Source of the DNA: Agrobacterium tumefaciens
GTDB lineage: Bacteria > Pseudomonadota > Alphaproteobacteria > Rhizobiales > Rhizobiaceae
Reading direction: 5' to 3'
DNA: 64,000 bases
NCBI RefSeq assembly: GCF_009649785.1
Contig: NZ_WJOK01000017.1
Coordinates: forward strand, 61,779-125,778
The position numbers were made by a program, and so were the translations under genes. This document shows positions 35,306 to 43,930 of this stretch, one piece after another (positions within the stretch are counted from its first letter, which is position 1; every line of letters begins with the position of its first letter). A model generated the notes under the pieces. It saw only the letters and a program-made list of their open reading frames with translations. It was not told where the DNA came from and did not search any database.

Positions 35306-36745
35306 TTATGCGTTGTTCTTCACTGCGGCATAGGCTGCAATTGCTCTTTCCCGTGCCTTCCCATGGTCAACGATCGGCAGGGGATAGGTCTTGCCCAGCT
35401 CGATACCCGCCTTTTTAAGCACCTCTTTCGGTGCTTCAAACGGCTTGTGGATGTATTTTCGCTCAAGCTTTTCAAGCTCCGGCACGAAGCGGCGCACGTA
35501 GTCTCCCTCGGCATCGAATTTCTCCCCCTGCAATATGGGGTTGAAAATGCGGAAGAACGGCGAGGCGTCCGCGCCCGAACCCGCCACCCACTGCCAGTTG
35601 GCAGCGTTGGAGGCCGGATCGGCATCAACAAGCGTATCGCGAAACCACTTCTCGCCTTTGCGCCAGTCGATAAGTAGATGTTTGATGAGGAAGGATGCCA
35701 CTATCATGCGCACCCGGTTGTGCATGGTGCCATGTTTCCACAATTGCCGCATGCCGGCATCCACGATCGGATAACCCGTCATGCCACGCGTCCAGGCGTT
35801 GAAGGATGTGTCATCGTCCCGCCAGCCGAAGGCGTCGAAACTGTCGTTCCAGTTTTTCTCGTCCAGCTCGGGAAAGTGGAACAGCAGATGGTAGCAGAAT
35901 TCCCGCCAGACGAGTTCCTTGCGGAAACGGCTGATATCGTTGGACGCGATATGGCGTGATAGCCCCTTCGTCGCATGCCACACGGCGGCGGGCGATATTT
36001 CGCCGAGCGCCAGATGCGGCGCAAGAAGCGACGTGGCGTCCTTCGCCGGAAAATCGCGGCCTTCCTCATAACCCTTCAAGGCACCATCGATGAAATCATC
36101 GAGTTTTTCCCGCGCGGCATTTTCACCGGGTGTCCATATCTCGCTGAAACCCCTGGCCCAGTTCGGTTTGACCGGCAGAAGCTTCCAGTCATCGAGTTTC
36201 TCCGATTTTGGCCATGTCTCAGGTGCCTTCAGGCTCTGCGGTGCATCCGCCGGCGTATGTGGCTCCTCGCCGCCCTCCAGAGCCCGCCAGAAGGGCGTGT
36301 AGACCCGGTAGGGACCGCCGGATTTGGTCTGCACCCGGGATGGTTCATGCAGCAGGTGTCCGGCAAAGCTGCGAACTGTCAGGCCGTCGTCCCCAAGCGC
36401 CTCTTTTAGTGCCTTGTCCGTTGCCATGCCGGTCGGCTCATAGCGACGGTTCGAGAGGACTGCATCCGCGCCGGTTTCGGTTATCAGCCGGCGCAGCGTC
36501 TCCTCTGCGTTGCCGCTTCTGAGCAGTAGACGGCTGCCGCATTTCTCCAGCGCCGCGGAAAGAGAGGCAAGCGAATGGTGAAGCCACCATTCCTGCGCGC
36601 CGCCCAGCGGGCCGCTGGATGTCTCACGGATATAGAGCGGTATGACGGGGCCGCCATGCTCCACCGCTGCGAGAAGGGCGAGATTGTCCGCAAGACGCAA
36701 GTCCTTGCGGAACCAGACGATAACAGGAGAGGATTTTGTTGGCAT
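35306..36745 (-). CDS. phrA: deoxyribodipyrimidine photo-lyase, class III (PhrA-like)
   Basis: A 479-aa CPD photolyase repairing UV dimers with blue light. The N-terminal antenna domain starts SPVIVWFRKDLRLADN; the FAD-binding region contains WREFCYHLLFHFPE, RMIVASFLIKHLLIDWRKGEKWF and NAANWQWVAGSGADASPFFRIFNP. It closely resembles the Agrobacterium PhrA protein as I remember it. An EcfG-type promoter lies 27 bases upstream on its strand. Confidence 0.92.
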   Translation of the reverse strand: MPTKSSPVIVWFRKDLRLADNLALLAAVEHGGPVIPLYIRETSSGPLGGAQEWWLHHSLASLSAALEKCGSRLLLRSGNAEETLRRLITETGADAVLSNRRYEPTGMATDKALKEALGDDGLTVRSFAGHLLHEPSRVQTKSGGPYRVYTPFWRALEGGEEPHTPADAPQSLKAPETWPKSEKLDDWKLLPVKPNWARGFSEIWTPGENAAREKLDDFIDGALKGYEEGRDFPAKDATSLLAPHLALGEISPAAVWHATKGLSRHIASNDISRFRKELVWREFCYHLLFHFPELDEKNWNDSFDAFGWRDDDTSFNAWTRGMTGYPIVDAGMRQLWKHGTMHNRVRMIVASFLIKHLLIDWRKGEKWFRDTLVDADPASNAANWQWVAGSGADASPFFRIFNPILQGEKFDAEGDYVRRFVPELEKLERKYIHKPFEAPKEVLKKAGIELGKTYPLPIVDHGKARERAIAAYAAVKNNA

Positions 36746-36771
36746 GAAGGGATCCGGTTCACTTCCGCTTG

Positions 36772-36796
36772 AACGAGTGTTGAAACGCTTTGTTCC
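36772..36796 (-). promoter_or_regulatory. EcfG-type general stress promoter of phrA
   Basis: On the minus strand: GGAAC (36796-36792), 16-bp spacer, CGTT (36775-36772). This is an exact match to the alphaproteobacterial EcfG pattern, 27 bases before the phrA start. Confidence 0.65.
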
Positions 36797-36875
36797 TCAA
36801 ATCGCGTAGAATGGAAAGCTGGAGGCACATGGTTTTTCGAGGGCTATTTTTTCGACCTTGAAACCGAAAGTGAAG

Positions 36876-36900
36876 GGAACCAACTGGAGGAGCCGGCGTT
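36876..36900 (+). promoter_or_regulatory. EcfG-type general stress promoter of the DUF982 gene
   Basis: GGAAC (36876-36880), 16-bp spacer, CGTT (36897-36900): an exact pattern match, 34 bases before the DUF982 start. It is back to back with the phrA promoter. Confidence 0.65.
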
Positions 36901-36934
36901 TTTCGCTGGTTAATAGAGCATGGAAGTACAATCA

Positions 36935-37222
36935 ATGTTGCTGAAAGACGTTAAGTGGGAAAAGCCTGTTACCATATCCTTGGAAAACGGTGCTCCCCGG
37001 ATTTTCAACGGCGTTTACGAGGCCTTCGATTTTCTCCAGCACGAATGGCCACAACGCGGTGACAAGGCGCATGAGCAGGCCCTGCGTCTGTGCCGCGCCT
37101 CGCTGATGGGGGACGTGGCTGGAGAGATTGCGCGCGCCGCCTTCGTTACCGCAAGCCGGCAGGCGCAATGCCTCCTGGAGGCCGGAAACAAGGTGGAAGA
37201 TCAGGGTAAACTTGCATCCTGA
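36935..37222 (+). CDS. DUF982 family protein
   Basis: 95 aa of DUF982, a small family nearly confined to Rhizobiales and of unknown function. Features: WEKPVTISLENG at the start, EAFDFLQHEWP, then a C-terminal helix with ARAAFVTASRQA. ATG 36935 has GGAAG eight bases upstream; an ATG at 36920 is also in frame. It is preceded by an EcfG-type promoter and followed by a clear terminator. Confidence 0.8.
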   Translation: MLLKDVKWEKPVTISLENGAPRIFNGVYEAFDFLQHEWPQRGDKAHEQALRLCRASLMGDVAGEIARAAFVTASRQAQCLLEAGNKVEDQGKLAS

Positions 37223-37246
37223 CAGCGTTGCCGGATTGAGATGTGA

Positions 37247-37280
37247 AAGGCCACCCGTAAAGCCGGGTGGCCTTGTTTTA
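37247..37280 (+). terminator. rho-independent terminator after the DUF982 gene
   Basis: An 11-bp stem AAGGCCACCCG/CGGGTGGCCTT (37247-37257 with 37264-37274), then GTTTTAT. Confidence 0.88.
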
Positions 37281-37341
37281 TCCGCCGGCAGAAACGGGTT
37301 GTGTCGAACGTAGGATATGGCATCGTGCGCGTGCAAAGCGG

Positions 37342-37911
37342 ATGAATACGGCAATGACCAACCACTACGGCTATATTGTTTTCCCGACAGCTCTCGGCCA
37401 TTGCGGCCTCGCATGGGCAGAGCGCGGTATCGCCCGTCTGCAATTGCCCAGCACAGATGCCGGTGAAACCGAGAAACTTATCCAGAAACGCCTGCCGTCA
37501 TCTTCCATTGCTGTACCCGACACACGCGCCCGTGAGGCGATTGCGATGGTTACCCGCTATTTCGATGGTGAAGAGATTGATTTTACGCCCGTGGAACTCG
37601 ATCTTGCCGGGCAGGAGCGGTTCTTTCTAGATGTCTATGAGGTGGCACGGCATATCGGCTGGGGCCGCACGACGACCTATGGCGGTATCGTAAAAACGCT
37701 GGGCCTCTCCATGGAAAAGGCCCGCGACGTCGGGCAGGCCATGGCAAAAAATCCCGTGCCGCTGATCATTCCCTGCCACCGTGTTCTGGCGGCTGGCGGC
37801 CGGCTGGGTGGCTTTTCCGCGCCGGGCGGAACGAACACCAAATTACGTATGCTGGATCTCGAAAATGCCGGCCGCAGCCGTGCTGACGATGCACAGGGCA
37901 GCCTGTTTTAA
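37342..37911 (+). CDS. ogt: methylated-DNA-[protein]-cysteine S-methyltransferase
   Basis: A 189-aa alkyl-DNA repair protein that transfers methyl groups from O6-methylguanine to its own cysteine. The active site is IIPCHRVLAAGG and the DNA-binding helix precedes it (GWGRTTTYGGIVKTLG). Length matches the stand-alone Ogt type. The exact start is uncertain: ATG 37342 or 37354; neither has a strong ribosome binding site. Confidence 0.88.
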   Translation: MNTAMTNHYGYIVFPTALGHCGLAWAERGIARLQLPSTDAGETEKLIQKRLPSSSIAVPDTRAREAIAMVTRYFDGEEIDFTPVELDLAGQERFFLDVYEVARHIGWGRTTTYGGIVKTLGLSMEKARDVGQAMAKNPVPLIIPCHRVLAAGGRLGGFSAPGGTNTKLRMLDLENAGRSRADDAQGSLF

Positions 37912-38024
37912 AGCAATGACAGATCAGTCCACATGAATAGCCGTCTGATTTCTGCCCTTTTCTCGTCAAATTGTCGCTAAATTGTCACAATACACGGACG
38001 CCCTCTAACATAAGGGCGAGACGT

Positions 38025-38468
38025 TTGAGAGTATCCGCGTTAATTCTATCCGCTGCCTTGGCTTTTACAGTCGTGGCACCCGCGTCGGCTGGCATGCTGA
38101 ACCAGGCTGAAAAATACACCGGACTGCATGAATCCAAAAACAACAAGAGCCTGAAGAATATTCTTGGGGCAAATCCCCGCAGCACACCGTGGTGTGGCCT
38201 GTTCCTGCATGCCGTTGCCAGCAAGGCCGGACGCGCATCGCCCAAATCCTACGGATTTGCAAAATCCTGGACGTCATTCGGTTATGCCGTTCCCGTCGCC
38301 GCCGCCAAACCGGGCGATGTTGTCGTCATTCGCAACGGCCGCGGTTATCACGCCGGAATATTGAAGAGCATGAGCGGCAAGACAGCGCAAATTCTCGGCG
38401 GCAATCAGTCCGGCCGGGTGCAGGTGTCGAACTTCAACCGCAAGGCCATCGTTTCCGTGCGTCGCTGA
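38025..38468 (+). CDS. secreted TIGR02594-type protein (NlpC/P60- or CHAP-like)
   Basis: 147 aa with a signal peptide (cleavage near ASA/GML). The mature part has PWCGLFLHAVASKAG, a possible catalytic Cys, GYHAGILK with a His, and ILGGNQSGRVQVSNF, the pattern of the TIGR02594 family, probable cell-wall peptidases. TTG at 38025 is preferred: AAGGG lies eight bases upstream and it gives a normal signal peptide; an in-frame start at 37971 is possible. Confidence 0.75.
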   Translation: MRVSALILSAALAFTVVAPASAGMLNQAEKYTGLHESKNNKSLKNILGANPRSTPWCGLFLHAVASKAGRASPKSYGFAKSWTSFGYAVPVAAAKPGDVVVIRNGRGYHAGILKSMSGKTAQILGGNQSGRVQVSNFNRKAIVSVRR

Positions 38469-38499
38469 AGACCGGACCAACTTTACGACGATCCTTATA

Positions 38500-38528
38500 A
38501 AGGCGGGCTGTGGCCCGCCTTATGCGTT
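38500..38528. terminator. terminator between convergent small genes
   Basis: A 9-bp stem AAGGCGGGC/GCCCGCCTT with TGTG loop, followed by ATGCGTTTT. Serves the TIGR02594 gene and perhaps the convergent small gene. Confidence 0.75.
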
Positions 38529-38537
38529 TTAAGGCCC

Positions 38538-39339
<802 letters not shown>

Positions 39340-39429
39340 GGTCAATGGCGCCCAGCTACGCGCCTATGCCAAGATCGATATAGAGCGAATGCTGCGGCAT
39401 CTCGCTCATCATGCCATATTTTGGAAAAA

Positions 39430-39504
39430 TGGCTCCCCGGGCCGGATTCGAACCGGCGACCTGTCGATTAACAGTCGAATGCTCTACCGCTGAGCTACCA
39501 GGGA
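39430..39504 (-). tRNA. tRNA-Asn (anticodon GTT)
   Basis: Read on the minus strand: acceptor TCCCTGG (from 39504) pairs with CCGGGGA, discriminator G, encoded CCA ending at 39430. The anticodon loop gives GTT, and GGTTCGAATCC forms the T loop. Confidence 0.96.
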
Positions 39505-39680
39505 ACGTGCGCTGCTTGGCGCGGTGTGAGCGGGGTAATACAAATGCTTTTCCGATTTGCCAAGCGCTTTTTTCAAAAAAAACGCATTCATCTTGTTTTA
39601 TCTCGCCGGAGTCCCGATTTTCCGGGCTTATCGACGGTGAAAAAATTATCCACAGGCCAGATGTTAAAGGGCAGTATGGA

Positions 39681-39959
39681 ATGAAATTTGGAATGGACCA
39701 CAGAACGGGTCGTCTCAATCTCGGAAAATGGAGCGTTGCCATGCCGCGTTCGCGCGTCGGCAGGATCGCCACCGGCTCGGCGCTGGTGGTGGGCGGAACG
39801 CTCGGGTTTTTGCCCATCCTCGGTTTCTGGATGGTCCCGCTTGGTCTTATCGTGCTTTCCCACGATTTGCCGGCGGTTCGCCGCAGGCGGCGGCGGCTGG
39901 CAGTGTGGTGGGCATCGCGACGCAATGGTCGCAACACCCGCAATAGAGGTGGACAATAA
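39681..39959 (+). CDS. small membrane protein, conserved in Rhizobiales
   Basis: 92 aa. A glycine-rich hydrophobic pair of segments reads GSALVVGGTLGFLPILGFWMVPLGLIVLSHDLP (residues about 32-64), followed by a very basic tail (RRRRRRLAVWW). The pattern recurs in unnamed membrane proteins. A start at 39681 is preferred. It is convergent with exoD, three bases apart. Confidence 0.65.
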   Translation: MKFGMDHRTGRLNLGKWSVAMPRSRVGRIATGSALVVGGTLGFLPILGFWMVPLGLIVLSHDLPAVRRRRRRLAVWWASRRNGRNTRNRGGQ

Positions 39960-39962
39960 GGC

Positions 39963-40607
39963 TCAGCCGCCCATCGAGCTGCTGAGGCCCTGTCCGGCCC
40001 AGAAGGCGGCATAGGCGAGTGCTGCAAAATAAATCGCCGTCAGGATGAGAAACAGATACCCGCCGAGAACGGTCACGCCGTCCCTCTGGATCATACCCGC
40101 CGAAAAAAGCAGGATGGCGACGCCCGGCAGGGTGTTGGAGAAGGGAATGAAGCCGAGCGGCATCATCAGCAACACGCCAGCGGTCATCAGCGCAAGTCCG
40201 TTCACTCTATTGGCGACGATGCCCGCCGTCAGCGCCGGAAGGCGCGGGCGGATGAAGCGATCGAGCCTGGAGACGATGGCGACGCCTTTCTGCAGTGCCG
40301 GCACCAGCTTTGCCGTTTCCATCTGCCGGTCGAGAATCCTGGCCGGCAGCCATGGCAGACGGTTGAGGGTGATGGCCAGACTGACGAGAATGATCGCTGC
40401 GCCAAACACGGTGCTGACGCCTGGAATGGAGACCGGAATGAGGAAGGGCAGGGAAGCTATGGCACAGATGAGCAGCAGGCCCTGTTCGCCGATTGCCTCC
40501 ATCAGCTCGCGCAATGTGATCGTCTGACCTTGCAGTTTCCCAATCAGCTTTTCGAGCGTGGTGCTGAGCTTTTCAGACGTATCAGTGAATGCGAATTCGT
40601 TCGACAT
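39963..40607 (-). CDS. exoD: ExoD family membrane protein
   Basis: 214 aa, about four to five hydrophobic segments with PFLIPVSIPGVSTVFGA and PLGFIPFSNTLPGVAIL repeats typical of ExoD. In Sinorhizobium ExoD is linked to exopolysaccharide and alkali tolerance. ATG 40607 has GGGAAG upstream. Confidence 0.88.
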   Translation of the reverse strand: MSNEFAFTDTSEKLSTTLEKLIGKLQGQTITLRELMEAIGEQGLLLICAIASLPFLIPVSIPGVSTVFGAAIILVSLAITLNRLPWLPARILDRQMETAKLVPALQKGVAIVSRLDRFIRPRLPALTAGIVANRVNGLALMTAGVLLMMPLGFIPFSNTLPGVAILLFSAGMIQRDGVTVLGGYLFLILTAIYFAALAYAAFWAGQGLSSSMGG

Positions 40608-40720
40608 CAGGCTTCCCGGAAGTTGCTTTAACTCCGGGTTTGATAACATTCATCCGGCCGAATGCCTACCGCCGATGGAAAATCAGCGTCTTTTCGGACC
40701 GGTGCTGCCGCCCGCCTTTG

Positions 40721-40822
40721 TCAGTGGGAAACCCAGCTGCTGTAGGCGCCTGCGAGAAGAACAATCAGCAGGATGACCAGTATGACCGGATTGATCGACG
40801 TAATGAAGCTTACATAGTCCAT
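40721..40822 (-). CDS. 33-residue single-pass membrane peptide
   Basis: A short gene: ATG at 40822, TGA at 40723-40721. The product starts MDYVSFITSINP, has one hydrophobic segment (VILVILLIVLLAGAY), and ends SSWVSH. A strong AGGAGG lies nine bases upstream and a good promoter further up (-35 TAGATA, 17 bp, -10 TAGAAT). No family recognised. Signals and composition support a real small protein. Confidence 0.65.
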   Translation of the reverse strand: MDYVSFITSINPVILVILLIVLLAGAYSSWVSH

Positions 40823-41122
40823 GATAACTTCCTCCTCTTTCCGCCACACCTTATTCTACCGCAAAAAGGCCGGTTTATCTACCTGAGGATGAAATTTCGC
40901 ATCGCAGCAACCATTCGCCGCTGCGGTCTGGAATTGTTTGTTTTTCTCATTTGCCGCAACGCAAAAAATAAATCTTCCAACATTTGCCATTCTCTTGCGT
41001 TGTCTCTAATCCTGATTTGGCGGCGGTCGATAGTCAGAACGTCCGCCGCTGACAAACCGCCACTGAGATGTCTAGGCTCCCGCCTTGCCTTCGGTCTAAA
41101 ACGATCTTCCCGAGGACATTAA
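40823..41122. promoter_or_regulatory. divergent intergenic region with a sigma-70 promoter for the 33-aa gene
   Basis: 300 bases between the minus-strand small gene and the plus-strand YqaA-like gene. On the minus strand TAGATA (40881-40876), 17-bp spacer, TAGAAT (40858-40853) form a plausible promoter. Nothing else is assigned here. Confidence 0.5.
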
Positions 41123-41710
41123 ATGCTGAAAAACATCTATGCCTGGACGATGGCGCTTGCCGCGCGCAAAAGCGCCGTGTGGTGGCTGGCGATCGTGGCC
41201 TTCGTCGAAAGCTCCGTCTTCGTTGTGCCGGCGGATGTGCTTTTCCTGCCCATGGTGCTGGCAAAGCCAAAAAAGGCGATGTTTTATGCGCTCGTCGCAA
41301 CGGTCGCTTCCGTTCTCGGTGGCATTGCCGGCTGGTTTCTCGGCCACTATGCTTTCGAGAGTATCGCGCGGCCAATTCTGGAATTTTATGGCAAGCTGGA
41401 CAGCTTCGAGCAGCTCAAGAATTCGGTAAATTACGAGACCATCATTCTCCTGCTGGTGACATCTGGCTTTGCGCATCTGCCGCCGATCAAGGTTGTCACC
41501 ATCCTCTCCGGTGCGGCCAATATCAGCCTAGGCCTTTTCATTCTCTCGGCTGTCGTCACGCGCGGCGCGCGCTTTTTCATCCTCGCCGGGTTGCTGCAAA
41601 GATACGGTGAACCGGTGCGCCACTTCATCGAAAAACGCCTTGGTGTTATTGCCGCCGCTGTGGCCGCAGCGCTCATCGCCATCTATGCGGTCTACGTTTT
41701 CGTGCGCTGA
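41123..41710 (+). CDS. YqaA/DedA-like membrane protein (VTT domain)
   Basis: 195 aa, five or so hydrophobic segments. VAFVESSVFVVPADVLFLPMVL and GGIAGWFLGHYAFES follow the YqaA/SNARE-associated (VTT) domain pattern; related DedA proteins are thought to be lipid scramblases. A basic tail ends the protein. GAGGAC precedes the ATG. Confidence 0.82.
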   Translation: MLKNIYAWTMALAARKSAVWWLAIVAFVESSVFVVPADVLFLPMVLAKPKKAMFYALVATVASVLGGIAGWFLGHYAFESIARPILEFYGKLDSFEQLKNSVNYETIILLLVTSGFAHLPPIKVVTILSGAANISLGLFILSAVVTRGARFFILAGLLQRYGEPVRHFIEKRLGVIAAAVAAALIAIYAVYVFVR

Positions 41711-41815
41711 CGAAACGCAGTTTTTCTACTCTTACAATACTGTCGCATAACTTTCAGCCTACTGTCAGAATCCAGCTGTATCGGTTGTCTCGTCCAATGA
41801 GAGAACCGATTTATT

Positions 41816-42403
41816 ATGCGAAGATTATGGAAGTGCTCCTTGGGGGGCATGGGTATTGCTGTGCTTGCCGCAGGCGGTTATCTCCTGGCCATCCAGCTTC
41901 TCGGCAACTTTCACGAGGTGGTGGCAGGGCAGCTTTACCGCTCCAACCAGCCAAGCAGTGAGCAGCTGGTCCGCTATACCAGGGACAATGGCATCAAGAC
42001 GGTCATCAATCTGCGCGGAGAGAATGAATCCGAGGACTGGTACAAGGATGAGATCAAAACCTCGCGCGAGCTTGGGTTGACCCATATCGATTTTGGCATG
42101 TCAGCCCGCCACGAACTCGACATGACCAAGGTGAACCAGTTGGTCGCGATCATGCGTGATGCGCCGAAACCCATCCTCATCCATTGCAAGTCCGGTGCGG
42201 ACAGGACAGGCCTTGCGACCGCGCTTTATCTCGGCCGCGTCGCGTATCTCGGTGAAAAGGCGGCTGAGAGTCAGCTTTCCGTCCGCTACGGCCATATCGG
42301 CATCCCCTATCTGTCTGAGACCTATGCCATGGACCAGACCTGGGAAAATGTCGAACACATGTCGATCGCCGACGACTTCACAATTGCTTCAAACGAGTTT
42401 TGA
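41816..42403 (+). CDS. membrane-anchored dual-specificity/tyrosine phosphatase
   Basis: 195 aa. An N-terminal membrane anchor (11-29) is followed by a phosphatase domain with GQLYRSNQPS, KTVINLRGEN and the P-loop HCKSGADRTG: nucleophile Cys124, Arg130. The upstream Asp may be in IDFGMSA. Similar proteins act on phospho-tyrosine, phosphoinositide-like or nucleotide substrates; the substrate here is unknown. The active domain probably faces the periplasm. Confidence 0.82.
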   Translation: MRRLWKCSLGGMGIAVLAAGGYLLAIQLLGNFHEVVAGQLYRSNQPSSEQLVRYTRDNGIKTVINLRGENESEDWYKDEIKTSRELGLTHIDFGMSARHELDMTKVNQLVAIMRDAPKPILIHCKSGADRTGLATALYLGRVAYLGEKAAESQLSVRYGHIGIPYLSETYAMDQTWENVEHMSIADDFTIASNEF

Positions 42404-42697
42404 AAACGGTCGGGCATAACATCCGCAAAATTGCTGATCGATCTCCTGAAGCGGGATTTTGCGTTCTGTTCTGATCGCGCAACGGTCGGGACGGGACCCA
42501 AACGCTTGGTTTCTTAACTGTTGAGTTCTCAACGACGCAGCCTGTCTTTCATCAGGCGACCCGATTTCTCCCTCTCAAGGTTCGTCGGAAATCACATTTT
42601 CTGTCTATATATTAGTAACTTATGCGATCCAACAATTAAGTTGACTCCTTTAATCATCTTTTATAGAGCGACGTTGTTTCAACTTCTGGATCGCATC
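42404..42697. promoter_or_regulatory. regulatory region before the iron-type transporter operon
   Basis: 294 bases, AT-rich towards its end. It holds TGA-N9-TCA (42642-42656), the pattern of the RirA iron-responsive operator of Rhizobiales, 41 bases before the start of the binding-protein gene. The short pattern can occur by chance. Confidence 0.35.
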
Positions 42698-43810
42698 ATG
42701 ACACCAAAATCATTTATGAGCGGCCTTGCCGCATCGCTCTTGTCTATTCTCTTTACTGCCCCGTATGTAATGGCTGAACAAAAGACCATCACAGATGTCA
42801 TCGGACGCGAAGTGAAGGTTGACCTTCCAGCAAAGCGCGTTGTTCTCGGTTTCTACTTCGAGGACTACATGGCGGTCGGCGGCGAGAAAGCCTATGATTC
42901 CGTCGTCGGCATTTCTCGCGAAGCCTGGGAAGGCTGGGTACCCGCCAACTGGAAGATGCACCTCGCGCATCGCGCCTCGCTTGCCGACATTGCCGATGTC
43001 GGTGAAGTGGAAGCGCAGACTTTCTCGGTCGAAAAAGTGTTGAGCCTCAATCCCGATCTGGTGATTCTGGCGGACTGGCAATACAAAGCGCTTGGTCTCG
43101 ATGCCGATCGTCTGGAAGAAGAAGGCATTCCCGTCGTCGTCGTCGACTACAACGCCCAGACGGTCGAGCGGCACGTCGCCTCGACCCGGCTTTTTGGCGA
43201 CCTGACCGGCCAGGAGAAGCGTGGCAAGGAAATTGCCGACTTCTATGCCGGTTCGCTGAAAGAGGTCGCTGACCGGGTCGCCAAGTCCGGAAAGCCGAAA
43301 CCGAAGGTCTACGTCGAGTTCGGCAACAAGGGCCCGGCCGAATATTCTTTCACCTACGGCAAGAACATGTGGGGCGCCATGTCCACGGCGGCTGGCGGCG
43401 ACAACATTGCCGCTCCCTTCGTCGAATGGTGGGGACCGATCAATCCAGAACAGGTTCTGGCGTCCAAGCCTGACGCCATCTTCATTTCCGGTCGCGAAAA
43501 CAACAAGAACCCGGCAGCGCTGCCCATGGGACAGGCGGTGAAGGCGGCAGACGCAGGCGAGAAACTCAAGGCATTTGAGGCCCGCCAGGGCTGGAGCGAA
43601 TTGCCCGCCATCAAGAACGGCCAGCTGTTCGGTGTCTACCAGGGTGCGTCGCGCACGCTCTCCGATTTCGCCATGGTTCAGTACATCGCAAAGCAGCTAT
43701 ATCCCGAGCAGTTCAAGGATGTCGATCCGATCGCCAACTATCTCGGCTATTACAAGAAGTACCTTCCGGTAACGCCTCAAGGCACTTTCGCCATCGCCGT
43801 CAAGGATTGA
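42698..43810 (+). CDS. iron-type ABC transporter substrate-binding protein (FecB-like)
   Basis: 370 aa. A signal peptide (to about residue 29, APYVMA) precedes a class III periplasmic binding domain: TITDVIGREVKVDLPAKRVV, EAQTFSVEKVLSLNPDLVIL and PDAIFISGR. The family binds ferric siderophores, haem or cobalamin; the ligand is not readable. The ATG at 42698 is favoured; upstream in-frame sequence does not look like protein. First gene of an operon with permease, ATPase and pseudoazurin. Confidence 0.87.
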   Translation: MTPKSFMSGLAASLLSILFTAPYVMAEQKTITDVIGREVKVDLPAKRVVLGFYFEDYMAVGGEKAYDSVVGISREAWEGWVPANWKMHLAHRASLADIADVGEVEAQTFSVEKVLSLNPDLVILADWQYKALGLDADRLEEEGIPVVVVDYNAQTVERHVASTRLFGDLTGQEKRGKEIADFYAGSLKEVADRVAKSGKPKPKVYVEFGNKGPAEYSFTYGKNMWGAMSTAAGGDNIAAPFVEWWGPINPEQVLASKPDAIFISGRENNKNPAALPMGQAVKAADAGEKLKAFEARQGWSELPAIKNGQLFGVYQGASRTLSDFAMVQYIAKQLYPEQFKDVDPIANYLGYYKKYLPVTPQGTFAIAVKD

Positions 43811-43930
43811 TATCGCGCTTGCCTGTGGCGGCACGGAAACGTGCTTTCTTCGCCGCCACAGTGGCGAAATCTCGCGAACGCCGCCGTTGCGGCGTCCGCT
43901 TTTCCAGACAGTCCTTTCAGGCAGGTTTTC

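Noticed and set aside
39411..39680. N-terminal extension of the small membrane protein
   Set aside because: It would translate through tRNA-Asn; the start at 39681 is preferred.
42521..42697. 59-residue extension of the FecB-like protein
   Set aside because: It would precede the clear signal peptide that begins at 42698.
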